A stretch of DNA of 26,515 bases from a bacterium (GCA_945861295.1 CAMAUF010000001.1:1-26515), one strand, 5' to 3'. Counted from the first letter of the stretch, positions 7,086 through 14,791 are shown. The notes: generated by a model not told the origin, from the letters alone. Numbers and translations: made by a program.

Positions 7086-9515
7086 ATGACCGAACCGCTC
7101 CACGTCGAACAGTTCGCGATCGTAGAGCGCGAGCCCGTAGACCGTGGCCCAAACGCAGGGATCTTCACAGGCAAAGGGCCGGCGGATGACCGCGCTGAGC
7201 TCTTCATGCTGGCTGAAGGCACGACTCCCGCGGGCGACGCCTTTGCTGGCCACATCGTCACGGCCGCGGGGCAGGCCTTCGCGACGCTCGACATGAGCCT
7301 GACCGGGGCGGTCCGCCGCATCTTCGCCGACGCCGCCCGGAGCCTGGCCGATTGGAACGCCAAGAGCATCGCACAGCACCGGGTCGACCTCGGGATCACC
7401 GCCTTGGCTCGTCGCGGGGACCAAGCCGTCTTCGCGCAGGCTGGACCTGCGGTGGCTTTCCACCGCTCCCGCCGGGGCCTCACCGTGTACTACCCGGATC
7501 AGGCCCACAGCGCCGCGCTCGGCGCGGCCGAAATCCCTGAACCCCAGCTCCTCCGCGTGGAAATCGCGCCGGGCGACCGGCTGCTGCTGCTGACGACGAA
7601 CGCGATGCAGGCCCTCGACGACGAACTGATCGACGGCATCCTCCGCTTGCCAACGGATCAGGTGCTTCGCAACGTCTTTCGCCGCCTTCAAGGGCAACGG
7701 AACACGACGGTGATCTTCCTCGCCAACCCAGTGGCGCCGCAGCTCGCGCGCCGCCCGGCCAGTGTCGACAGCGTGATTGACGCGACAGGCCCAGCCGCCC
7801 GTGCTCTTGTAGCGGCCGCGCCAAAGCCGCCGCCTGTCGAGGCCTCATACCAGCCAAGTCTGTTCATCGAGCCGACGGCCGAGGACGCCATCGAACTCGT
7901 CCGGCGTCAACTCGTCGAGATTCGGGCGAGACGCGAAGAAACGGTCGCCCTTGCGCCAGTGATGCGGCTGGAAAGCGTGGCCCCGTTGCGCCGGGCGGCC
8001 GGCGAAAACACGCTCGCCCGCCTCGCCGCTGAGCGGCGCGCTCGCGCGGCGGTGGCCCAGAGCACCATTCATGCGGGCTATCGCGGGCCCGCCTGGCGGC
8101 CTCCGCCCACCCCGGAGGGCCCCGCCAGCGACAGCATCCGCCGTCGTCGCGCCGAAAGCTTCAGCCTCGGACTCGTGCGAGACGACGTCCCGGCCTTGCC
8201 GGCGCCGAACCTCGACGGGGCGCCGCTGGTCCACGAACTCGCCGATGACCGTCGTACCCGTTCAGCCGCGCTCGGCGCGGTCGCGGAGGCGATCGCGGGC
8301 GAGAACGCCGCCGTCGTCACAACGGGGGGCATGCTGATCCGCGTGCGTGAGAACCCGAGTGGACGCATGAAGGGCAGCGGCGTGCTCGACTCCGGCGGCG
8401 GCGGCCTGTTGGGCAAGCTGCCGCCGACCTGGCTCATTATCGCCGCCGGACTCAGCGCCCTCCTCGTCATCGTTGGAATCGTCGCGATCCCACGCATCAT
8501 CAGCAGCCAAGACGACCTCCGCCTTGCCCAGCTGGTGGACCAGGCGCAACGCCAACTCGCGACCGCGCAGGTTGTCCAGGACCCCGCTGAACGCCGGGCA
8601 GCCCTCACAGACGCCCAGGGACTCCTGCTCGAAGCTCGGCAGCGCGACGGTTCACAGGTAGTGGCCGACCTCCTGAAAGAGGCCACTGAAGCAATCGCAG
8701 CCATGGACGCAATCGTGGCGCCAGCGAAGGTCGAAACGCTCGCCGACCTGACGCAGTTCGGCGAAAAGCCGGTGGCCGCGGCCCGGCTCACTATCGGGAC
8801 GGATGCCGCCTTCATCCTCGACGGCAACAGCGGCCAAATCATCAGCGTCCCGCTCACCGGCGCCGAACGGCGGATCGTCTATACCGAAGACAAGGACACC
8901 AAACGGGCCAAGCCGGCAGCGATGGTTTGGGTGGACGGCGACGACCTTGGCGAGCCTTCCCTCCTCATCGTTGACGTGGCAAGCGCCTTCTGGGCGTACT
9001 CGCCCAGTCTCGGCCTCCGGTCGGTGCCGGTAGGCGGTCCAGCGGGCATGGAGGTTACCGACATCGCGATGTTCGGCCGAGACCTGTACGTCCTGGACGC
9101 GGCCCACGGGGCCGTCTATCGGCTTAACCCCGGCAGGTCGGCGTACGTGGCGCCGTTTCGAGCGCTCGAGACCCCAGACCTCAGCGCCGCCCGCCGCCTG
9201 ACGGTCAACGGCGAGATTGTTACCGCCGACGAAGGCGGGCGGATCCGGCGGTTCTCCGGCACACTTTCCTTGATCCTGAGCGAAGCGGGCATCGACAAGC
9301 GCTTGAGCGTCGCGGCGACGCCGTTCCCGCTATCGACGAACGGGGATCTGGCTGTGCTCGACGCGGCCAACGATCGGATCGCGGTCTTCCGCCGGGACGG
9401 TGTCTTCGACCGGCAATACAAGTCCAAGGACCTCACGGAGATCGGCGCCTTCACGGTGAGCGAGGGCGTCCCGTACGTCTTTAGCGGCGGCAAGCTGCGC
9501 CGGATCACGTGGTGA
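7086..9515 (+). CDS. One-pass membrane protein: degenerate PP2C-like domain plus outer beta-propeller
   Basis: An 809-residue protein. Residues about 5-215 follow the PP2C phosphatase pattern: AELFMLAEGTTPAGD in place of the F-x-V-x-D-G-x-G-G strand, then QAVFAQAGPAVAFHR, then GDRLLLLTTNAMQALDDE in place of G-D-x-L-L-L-C-T-D-G, then RNTTVIFLAN in place of D-N-x-T. The metal-binding aspartates are all replaced (Glu44, Thr/Asn171-172, Arg205), so it is probably a pseudophosphatase. Residues 220-440 are a Pro/Ala/Arg-rich linker. Residues 448-468 are a single membrane helix. Residues 475-545 are helical, possibly coiled coil. Residues 555-809 form repeated beta-propeller-like strands (AAFILDGNSGQIISVPL, DLYVLDAAHGAVYRLNP, DLAVLDAANDRIAVF). 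GAAGGA precedes the ATG by 7 nt. The role is probably envelope sensing; this is inferred. Confidence 0.72.
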   Translation: MTEPLHVEQFAIVEREPVDRGPNAGIFTGKGPADDRAELFMLAEGTTPAGDAFAGHIVTAAGQAFATLDMSLTGAVRRIFADAARSLADWNAKSIAQHRVDLGITALARRGDQAVFAQAGPAVAFHRSRRGLTVYYPDQAHSAALGAAEIPEPQLLRVEIAPGDRLLLLTTNAMQALDDELIDGILRLPTDQVLRNVFRRLQGQRNTTVIFLANPVAPQLARRPASVDSVIDATGPAARALVAAAPKPPPVEASYQPSLFIEPTAEDAIELVRRQLVEIRARREETVALAPVMRLESVAPLRRAAGENTLARLAAERRARAAVAQSTIHAGYRGPAWRPPPTPEGPASDSIRRRRAESFSLGLVRDDVPALPAPNLDGAPLVHELADDRRTRSAALGAVAEAIAGENAAVVTTGGMLIRVRENPSGRMKGSGVLDSGGGGLLGKLPPTWLIIAAGLSALLVIVGIVAIPRIISSQDDLRLAQLVDQAQRQLATAQVVQDPAERRAALTDAQGLLLEARQRDGSQVVADLLKEATEAIAAMDAIVAPAKVETLADLTQFGEKPVAAARLTIGTDAAFILDGNSGQIISVPLTGAERRIVYTEDKDTKRAKPAAMVWVDGDDLGEPSLLIVDVASAFWAYSPSLGLRSVPVGGPAGMEVTDIAMFGRDLYVLDAAHGAVYRLNPGRSAYVAPFRALETPDLSAARRLTVNGEIVTADEGGRIRRFSGTLSLILSEAGIDKRLSVAATPFPLSTNGDLAVLDAANDRIAVFRRDGVFDRQYKSKDLTEIGAFTVSEGVPYVFSGGKLRRITW

Positions 9516-9613
9516 TGGCGCTCGATCCGCGACGCAAAGGTACTTCCCCTCGCCCGGCGTAGCTGGCATACTAAAGCTCTCAAGAGACGCGTCGCAGCGA
9601 GGGAATGAGAGAA

Positions 9614-10033
9614 ATGGTAGATTTCGCCGCCACGGCGGTCCGGCCGTCCCTCGGCAATCGCGCTGGGATGATGGGCCTGCGCGCCCTTGGCGCCGTGCTG
9701 ACCGCGGTCGGCGTCATCGGCCTGTTCCTCCCGCTGCTTCCCTCGACGGTGTTCTTCCTCGGCGCCGCGGCCTGCTTTGGCCGAAGCTGGCCGAGCGCCC
9801 ACCGCTGGCTCACCACGAACCGCCTCTTCGGCCGCCAATTGCGCGAGTACCAACAGGAAAAGGGCGCCACGCTCGGGACGAAGGCCTTCTCCGTGGCGAC
9901 CTTGTGGCTCGGCATGGGCGCCAGCGCCTACGCGCTCCAGCCCGCCTGGTGGGTCGACGCGATTCTGGCGACGGTGGCCGTGGCGGTGACCTGGCACCTC
10001 GTCGCGCTCAGGACGCTTCGCAGCCGCCCATAG
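9614..10033 (+). CDS. DUF454 (YbaN-like) inner membrane protein
   Basis: A 139-residue small membrane protein of the DUF454/YbaN family, function unknown. The family signature is clear: GAVLTAVGVIGLFLPLLPSTVFFLGAAACFGRSWPSAHRWL, then FGRQLREYQQEKG. There are one or two membrane helices in the N-terminal half and another pair near the C terminus. The ATG at 9614 has GAGGG 10 nt upstream. An ATG at 9605 would place the same site too close and adds three residues. It lies about 100 bp after the propeller gene on the same strand. Confidence 0.85.
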   Translation: MVDFAATAVRPSLGNRAGMMGLRALGAVLTAVGVIGLFLPLLPSTVFFLGAAACFGRSWPSAHRWLTTNRLFGRQLREYQQEKGATLGTKAFSVATLWLGMGASAYALQPAWWVDAILATVAVAVTWHLVALRTLRSRP

Positions 10034-10121
10034 GTGGACAGCCGGCGCCGAAGTTCCCTCCGACATTGCCCCTCGGCCTCGGTTGCACAGCGAATGGCTG
10101 AACCGGCGTCCGGTCGGCCGG

Positions 10122-10340
10122 TCAGAGAGGTTGGTGGATGAACGGCCGGTACTTCGGTTGGGGGACCTGCTCGCCACGTTGGCGGGCGGCGGCAAGCCAG
10201 TTCTCCGTCGCAATCCGGACTTCCGTCAGCGCATGCTCCGGGCTATCACCCAGCGCGGAACAGAAGACGAGATCTGGGACGTCGGCGACGTACCAGTCGT
10301 CCTCCTCGCTGAAGAAGATATTGATATGGTAATCACGCAT
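10122..10340 (-). CDS. HicB-like (UPF0150) antitoxin-family protein, solitary
   Basis: A 72-residue protein of the HicB/UPF0150 fold. The core YHINIFFSEEDDWYVADVPDL matches the usual Y-x-x-x-x-x-x-x-E-D-x-x-Y-x-A-x-x-P-D-L pattern. It continues with GDSPEHALTEV and a long helix to ALTEVRIATENWLAAARQRG. It has no added DNA-binding domain, and no HicA toxin gene is visible on either side, so it may be an orphan or serve another role. The ATG at 10340 is fixed by GGAGGA 5 nt upstream. Confidence 0.82.
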   Translation of the reverse strand: MRDYHINIFFSEEDDWYVADVPDLVFCSALGDSPEHALTEVRIATENWLAAARQRGEQVPQPKYRPFIHQPL

Positions 10341-10345
10341 CGGAG

Positions 10346-10351
10346 TCCTCC
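10346..10351 (-). promoter_or_regulatory. Shine-Dalgarno GGAGGA that fixes the HicB start
   Basis: GGAGGA on the minus strand is 5 nt before the ATG at 10340. It rules out the upstream in-frame start near 10391, which would place this site inside the coding sequence. Confidence 0.75.
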
Positions 10352-10432
10352 AGATGTAACCCGGGTAGCTCGATGAGCTTGAGCCGGTCAACGCGAGACA
10401 CTTACGGGGCCACGCCTTACCATGGCGCCACT

Positions 10433-10516
10433 ATGATTGGTTTGGCGTTCGCGATTATTGGCGTCTTGACGCTCATTGGCGTGGCTGCGGCGGTCCTCGG
10501 TTTCCGCGAAAAGTAG
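10433..10516 (+). CDS. Possible 27-residue single-helix membrane peptide
   Basis: An ATG at 10433 opens a 27-codon frame ending in TAG. The peptide begins MIGLAFAIIGVLTLIG, continues VAAAVLGF and ends REK: one uninterrupted hydrophobic helix followed by a charged, positive tail, the usual form of small membrane proteins. There is no strong Shine-Dalgarno site; a TACCAT box lies 9 nt upstream, as before the alpha/beta hydrolase gene. It lies alone between divergent neighbours. Chance remains possible for so short a frame. Confidence 0.4.
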   Translation: MIGLAFAIIGVLTLIGVAAAVLGFREK

Positions 10517-10536
10517 CCAACGGCCCGTCCGGGCGG

Positions 10537-10565
10537 TTGCCCCGCGCGGCTTCGACTTGTAGAGT
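10537..10565 (+). promoter_or_regulatory. Promoter candidate for the ThuA-like gene
   Basis: TTGCCC (10537-10542) is followed after 17 bp by TAGAGT (10560-10565). Each box matches four of six consensus bases and the spacing is ideal. The ATG at 10608 is 42 nt downstream of the -10 box. Confidence 0.45.
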
Positions 10566-10607
10566 CCGGCACACGACCGGGCGCTTCGCCGCGTCCGCTG
10601 AGATTCT

Positions 10608-11444
10608 ATGCTGAAAGTGGTGCATACCATGACCAACGTCCTGCTCGTCCACAAAGGCCACGCGTTCGATTTCAACAGCTTCTTCGGCATGTGGAACGCC
10701 CTGCCCGGCGTCACCTACACGGCCGTCGAACAGCCGGCCGCCCAGGTGATGCTGCGCCCGGAGAACATCGCCGACTACGATGCCGTCGCCTTTTATGACA
10801 TGTGGGCGGTGGCGCCAGGCCCTGATGGCGCCTTCGTGGCGCCCCCGGACGATTACCGCCGCAGCATTGAGGCGCTCCTTGACCGGGGCGTGGGCCTGGT
10901 GCTCCTCAACCATGCCCTCGTCCAGTGGCCGGGCTGGCCGCTCTGGCGGGAGATCAGCGGCACCTCGTTCGCACTCCGGGAAACGACGATCAACGGCGTG
11001 ACCGTGCCCGGCTCGGGCTACCGGGGCGGGGGCGGCGAACCGCACCGCAACGCCGCGCACTTCCTCAACGTCGTTGCCAAGGGTCACCCCGTAATGGAGG
11101 GCCTCGGCGACGGCTTCGAAATTACGGACGAGATCTACACGAAGACGAGCGGGTTTGAGTCCAACCCCGACATCGTGCCGCTGATGCGGACGAACTACCC
11201 GATGGCACAAGCGAACTTCAACCCGCCGCCCATGGCGCCCCCCGAGGAGAAGGCGCGCTGGAACCATCCCGATGGCAGCACGCTCTTCGTGTGGGCGAAG
11301 CGGACGCGAAACAGCCCCGTGGTCGCGATGGATAGCGGCGATGGCCCCGCGGCCTACGACAGCCCGGCCTTCCGGCGCTTGCTTACGAACGCGGTGACTT
11401 GGGTGGCCTCGCCCGAGGCGAAGGCCTGGGCGCGGGCGCGATAA
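10608..11444 (+). CDS. ThuA-like (class I glutamine amidotransferase-fold) protein
   Basis: A 278-residue protein of the ThuA domain family, a flavodoxin/GATase1-like fold linked in some bacteria to sugar (trehalose) use. It is usually without the catalytic triad, and its activity is uncertain. Supporting features are the early strand NVLLVHKGHAFDFNSFF, YDAVAFYDMWA, the helix and strand LLDRGVGLVLLNHALVQWPGWPLW, the HRNAAHFLNVVAKGHPVMEGL motif typical of ThuA (a histidine followed by H-P-V/I), and the C-terminal strand SPVVAMDSGDGPAAYDSPAFRRLLTNAVTWVA. An alternative ATG lies at 10629, closer to the first strand. Neither start has a strong Shine-Dalgarno site. Confidence 0.82.
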   Translation: MLKVVHTMTNVLLVHKGHAFDFNSFFGMWNALPGVTYTAVEQPAAQVMLRPENIADYDAVAFYDMWAVAPGPDGAFVAPPDDYRRSIEALLDRGVGLVLLNHALVQWPGWPLWREISGTSFALRETTINGVTVPGSGYRGGGGEPHRNAAHFLNVVAKGHPVMEGLGDGFEITDEIYTKTSGFESNPDIVPLMRTNYPMAQANFNPPPMAPPEEKARWNHPDGSTLFVWAKRTRNSPVVAMDSGDGPAAYDSPAFRRLLTNAVTWVASPEAKAWARAR

Positions 11445-11465
11445 GGGGCGGGACGGGCCGCAAAA

Positions 11466-11530
11466 CGGAACCGTGACCGGTAGGGAGCGGCTCTCAAGCG
11501 CCAAAGCTGCTCCTACCGGTCGCGGTTCCG
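11466..11530. repeat. REP-like palindrome (long hairpin) at the transposase 3' end
   Basis: The left arm 11466-11492 begins CGGAACCG and ends GCGGCT. The right arm 11505-11530 is its reverse complement except for one mismatch near each end and one missing base. A loop of 12 nt separates them. The right arm also encodes the last five residues (RNRDR) and the TAG stop of the transposase gene. Confidence 0.8.
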
Positions 11531-12016
11531 GAGCGGTGAGCCTTGCCGGTTGACGACGTAATCAATCGCGGCGGCACGGTTCTCCTCCGTCCAAAGGTAT
11601 CGGGTGCTGCCATGCCTAACCCAAAGGCGAGTCCGCTCCGGTGGGATAAGGTTCATGGCGCGCAACGCTTGGGTGGCATTGGCCTTGAACGCGGTGAGGA
11701 CTCGTTCGGGCGTCACGTGCGCGGAGACTACGACGTGGACGTGATTCGAGCGGACGTTGGCTGCCTCAAGGCTCCAGCCACGACGCATGCTCGTGTCCAC
11801 AATCGCGCGCTCGATCGCGGGAACCATGACCGCTGAGATGCGAAACGGGGCCTCGTGCAGGTGCGCGCCGATGGTGAACCGCTCCCAGGCTGGCTGGGGC
11901 TCGATCAGCGGTGAGTCGTAGGCCTGGTGAGCGCGGTCCACCGATCCGCGGGCGTCACCTCGGAGCCAGGTCCCGTACGTCCGCCAAGTAATCAGGTAGG
12001 CCATGGGCTCACTCAT
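11513..12016 (-). CDS. IS200-like / REP-associated Y1 transposase (RAYT)
   Basis: A 167-residue HUH-type single-strand transposase of the Y1_Tnp family. The N-terminal signature LITWRTYGTWLRGDARGSVDR is typical of this clade. The HUH motif is HVH in SNHVHVVV, and the probable catalytic tyrosine is in AAIDYVVNRQG near the C terminus. Such enzymes nick and join single-stranded hairpins, in RAYTs the surrounding REP palindromes. The ATG at 12016 is chosen because AAGGTG ends 5 nt upstream; a GTG two codons earlier and an ATG at 12004 are alternatives. The reading frame is intact, so the enzyme may be active. Confidence 0.88.
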   Translation of the reverse strand: MSEPMAYLITWRTYGTWLRGDARGSVDRAHQAYDSPLIEPQPAWERFTIGAHLHEAPFRISAVMVPAIERAIVDTSMRRGWSLEAANVRSNHVHVVVSAHVTPERVLTAFKANATQALRAMNLIPPERTRLWVRHGSTRYLWTEENRAAAIDYVVNRQGSPLRNRDR

Positions 12017-12035
12017 CGGCACACCTTAACGGAAC

Positions 12036-12146
12036 CCGTTCCATGTACGGTTACCACTGCGTGACGATGACCAAAGCCGCTCCCTACCGGTCGCGGTTCC
12101 GTTGCAAGTCCGTTGCAGGTACGGCTACCGCGGCGTGACGATGATC
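12036..12146. repeat. Imperfect 37-bp direct repeat flanking the right element copy
   Basis: 12036-12072 and 12110-12146 match at about 31 of 37 bases. The second copy covers the stop codon and last codons of the FHA protein gene. The first, on the transposase side, reads LVIVTQW-stop in the corresponding frame. The 27-bp element copy 12075-12101 lies between them, suggesting duplication or insertion at the 3' end of the FHA gene or of a lost paralogue. Confidence 0.55.
12075..12101. repeat. 27-bp REP-like element, right copy
   Basis: It begins AGCCGCTCCCTACCGG and ends CGCGGTTCCG. It is the reverse complement of the arm at 11466-11492 with one mismatch, and nearly identical to the arm at 11505-11530 in the same orientation. 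It lies 58 bp upstream of the transposase start. Confidence 0.75.
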
Positions 12147-14086
12147 GCTTTGGCGCAGGTCAGAGCGAAGAGGAAGAGGCCCGTGGGGTCCTTGTCGACG
12201 ACCATGCCGGTGGCCACGTCGCCGGTGGGGCAGAAGACCGGTCGAAATTCGCTGCCGCCGGCGCCGCCGACCTGTTTCGCATCCTTGGTCGTGCCGGCGG
12301 TCGAGCCATTCTCGCTGAACTGGGTGCAAATCGGCTTGAGGGCGTCAAAGAGGTTGCCCGTGCGGCCACCGAAGCCCGTGACGGCCCAACCAGGGTCGCA
12401 CGCCGAACTCGTCGCCACGGCGCCGCCATTGAAGCTCTCCGGCGTGGTGTTGGAGGTGGGGACGGTCGGGCCGCTGGTGACGATCGCCAGCCGGTTCGCG
12501 CTCGGGATCGAGAGGACGCGGCACTCGCCTTCGACGAACGAGACGTAGGGTGGCGCGCCGGCCACGCCGATGCGGATGCCAGTAAGGATGAACCCGCCGG
12601 GGCAATCAAGCTTTAGCTCGCCCATTTCCGACTTGTAGACGGAGCCCGTGAAGCGCGCGGTGGCGGCCGTATCGGGGACGAGTGTCGGGATTGGCGTCTT
12701 GGTCGGCACGGCCGTTGTTGGCGGCGGCGTGGTCGCGGTCACCGATGGCGTGGCCGGGGTTGTGCTGGTCGCGGCCGTAGTTGGCGCCGCCGAAGGGGCA
12801 GCCGTCGTAGCCGCGGCCGTCGCCTGAGTCGCTGCGGTGGTCGCTGCCGTGGCGATGGCTGTCGGCGTCGGGTCGCCATCGCCGTCGGCCTTGCCGCCAC
12901 CGAAGCCATCCTTGATGTTGGCGCAGACGCCGGTGTCGCGGCTGCAATTGTTCGCGATCCCATACGCCCCGCCGCCCAAGCCAGCGAGGACGAGCAGCGC
13001 CAGGACTGGACGCTTCCACACCTGAAGAGGAGGCCGGTAGGTCAGGGTCCCGTCGATCCGGCTCGGCGCTTGCTTGCTCCCCGTCAGCCGGGCGATGACG
13101 TGGAACGGGGTCGCAACCTCCTTGCCGAAGCGCTTGCCGCTCTTGCGCTTGACCTTGAGGGTGATCCTGCGAGAATCGCCCGGCGCCAGCGGTGGCACGG
13201 CGGGCAGCTCGTACTCCAAGATCGCCTCGTCGTCCAAGACTTCGATCGCGACCGGCGCTGTGGCGTTGCCTTTGTTGACCAGGGTAAGCGTGAAATCGCG
13301 TTTCGCGCGGAGGGGGTGCATCGAAGCCTCGATGGCCTCGATCGGCAGGACCGTGAACTCGCCGACTGAACGCACCTCCATCTGGTGTTGGCGCGACTGG
13401 ACGACGACGGTGAGCTGATGCGGCCCGGCCGTCGCCTCGGGACCGTCGGGCGGGCGGATGACGATCGTGACCTCTTCGCGGGCGCCGGGGAGCAGCGAGA
13501 GGCGCGCTCGCGTGATTTCGACCCAGGCGGCTGGCACGTCCGCCACCGCGAGCGAAACCTCGTCGACGACCGTCCCGCGATTCTGAATCGCTACGGTCGC
13601 GGACGAGGACGCGCCTGGCTGGACCGGCGTTGTTGGCGAGACAATCGTGACCCGTAACCATTGCCGTTGGGCGTCGCTCTCCGGCGGTGGCGGGGGTGGG
13701 GCCACGACCCGCGGGCCTCCGCCACGGTCAACGGGCGGGACATTCACCGGCGGGACAATCACGGGCGGCACGACCGGCGCCGCCGCCATGCGGAAAGTCG
13801 CTTCGCATTCGCCGAACTGCAGCTTGGCGCCGGGGGATACCAGAGCGCGTTCCCCCGCGGCGAGGGGCCGGCCGTTGACCGCCGTGCCCGTATTGGAGGA
13901 AAGGTCCTCAACCATGAGCTGACCGCCCTCGACGGTCAGCCGGGCGTGACGCCGGGCAACCGAATAGTGCGGGATCACGATCTGGTTGCCATCGGCCTTG
14001 CCGACGATCGCGCTCGTGAAGTCGACCGGATGCTCACGGACCTGCCCGTCGGGGGTTTGGATGCGGAGGACGCCGATGTCAGCCAT
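12125..14086 (-). CDS. FHA-domain membrane protein with Ig-like and extracellular Cys domains
   Basis: A 653-residue protein. Residues 1-100 are a forkhead-associated domain that binds phosphothreonine: VGKADGNQIVIPHYSVARRHARL (Ser42, Arg46, His47) and SSNTGTAVNG (63-72). The usual G-R at the start is G-K here. Residues 101-140 are Pro-rich. Residues 140-350 hold two Ig-like (NEW3-type) beta domains. Residues 357-377 are a membrane helix. Residues 400-475 are a Thr/Ala/Pro-rich stalk. Residues 480-653 are an outer domain with cysteines at 495, 522, 563, 587, 619 and 644. The hydrophobic segment separates FHA and Ig-like parts from the stalk; with FHA inside, the C-terminal domain is outside. 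Start: ATG 14086 with GGGAGAG just upstream. It likely reads out Ser/Thr kinase signalling, but no kinase lies in the window. Confidence 0.83.
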   Translation of the reverse strand: MADIGVLRIQTPDGQVREHPVDFTSAIVGKADGNQIVIPHYSVARRHARLTVEGGQLMVEDLSSNTGTAVNGRPLAAGERALVSPGAKLQFGECEATFRMAAAPVVPPVIVPPVNVPPVDRGGGPRVVAPPPPPPESDAQRQWLRVTIVSPTTPVQPGASSSATVAIQNRGTVVDEVSLAVADVPAAWVEITRARLSLLPGAREEVTIVIRPPDGPEATAGPHQLTVVVQSRQHQMEVRSVGEFTVLPIEAIEASMHPLRAKRDFTLTLVNKGNATAPVAIEVLDDEAILEYELPAVPPLAPGDSRRITLKVKRKSGKRFGKEVATPFHVIARLTGSKQAPSRIDGTLTYRPPLQVWKRPVLALLVLAGLGGGAYGIANNCSRDTGVCANIKDGFGGGKADGDGDPTPTAIATAATTAATQATAAATTAAPSAAPTTAATSTTPATPSVTATTPPPTTAVPTKTPIPTLVPDTAATARFTGSVYKSEMGELKLDCPGGFILTGIRIGVAGAPPYVSFVEGECRVLSIPSANRLAIVTSGPTVPTSNTTPESFNGGAVATSSACDPGWAVTGFGGRTGNLFDALKPICTQFSENGSTAGTTKDAKQVGGAGGSEFRPVFCPTGDVATGMVVDKDPTGLFLFALTCAKAIIVTPR

Positions 14087-14137
14087 GCCTCTCCCTGTGC
14101 TCGCCTTTCGGGAGTAAGGACGTCGTCGAACGGTAGC

Positions 14138-14791
14138 TTAGCGCCCGGGCTGGATGGCCGGGATCCGCTGCGCGATGGCGAGGACGGCCGCCGACGCCTC
14201 TTCGACGCGGAGCACGTCTGTGTTGATCACGAGGTCGTAGTTCGTCGGGCCTTCATGGTCGAGGTTGTAGAAGCGCCGGAAGTAGTCGGCGCGAGACTTG
14301 TCGGAGTTCGCCACCAGTTCGCTGGCTTTGCTCGGCAGGACCTTCTGGTCGCCGGCCACGCGGTTGATGCGCGCCTTCGTGGAGGCGGTGACGAGGACGC
14401 GGATGAGGCCCATTGTCCCGGCGAGCGGGATGCTCGCGCCGTGGGCGACGATGACGACCTCGCCCTGCTCCGCCACTTCCTTGATGACGTCGACGATGAG
14501 TTGCTCATAGGTCGGGCCAGCTTCGAGCATGACCGCGATCGGCTCGGGCGCGCCGCCGATCGCCATGGAACCGGCGCCGACGCGCGCCATGTTCTCGAGG
14601 ATTCGGGCGACCAGCCCCTTGCGTTCTTCGACCCGTGAGAGTTCCTGGGGGCTCGCGCCGGCGAGCTCAGCGGCACGATCGATGATCTCCGAGTCGACGT
14701 ACTTCCAGCCGAGGGCGGAGGCGAGGCGGCTTCCGAGATCCTCGCCTCCTGCGCCGAGGGTGCGAGAGATCGCGATGATCGAACAGTTCAT
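14138..14791 (-). CDS. Cytidylate kinase-like family protein
   Basis: A 217-residue P-loop kinase of the cytidylate-kinase-like (Cytidylate_kin2) family. The phosphate-binding loop lies in ISRTLGAGGEDLGSRLASALGW (8-29), followed by KYVDSEIIDRAAELAG as in this family. VVIVAHGASIPLAG and LIRVLVTASTKARINRV follow, and NYDLVINTDVLRVEEA near the C terminus is the conserved D-L-V-I-N-T segment. It probably phosphorylates a nucleotide or related small molecule, but members differ from true CMP kinases and the substrate is unproven. GGAGAA lies 8 nt before the ATG at 14791. The FHA gene follows 51 bp downstream on the same strand. Confidence 0.87.
   Translation of the reverse strand: MNCSIIAISRTLGAGGEDLGSRLASALGWKYVDSEIIDRAAELAGASPQELSRVEERKGLVARILENMARVGAGSMAIGGAPEPIAVMLEAGPTYEQLIVDVIKEVAEQGEVVIVAHGASIPLAGTMGLIRVLVTASTKARINRVAGDQKVLPSKASELVANSDKSRADYFRRFYNLDHEGPTNYDLVINTDVLRVEEASAAVLAIAQRIPAIQPGR

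Larger units (their letters stand above)
11466..12101. mobile_element. IS200-like / REP-associated transposase element with flanking 27-bp repeats
   Basis: The span holds one Y1-type transposase gene bounded by three copies of the same 27-bp element. Two are face to face at the left end (11466-11492 and 11505-11530), forming a long hairpin, and one is at the right end (12075-12101). This is the organisation expected of a REP-associated tyrosine transposase with its palindromes. The exact ends are not proven. Confidence 0.6.

Noticed and set aside
10341..10407. 22-codon minus-strand frame just before HicB (ends KLIELPGLHLEDSDA)
   Set aside because: It overlaps the HicB start and looks like a gene tail, but it is bounded by a stop immediately upstream and matches no HicA pattern; too short to support.
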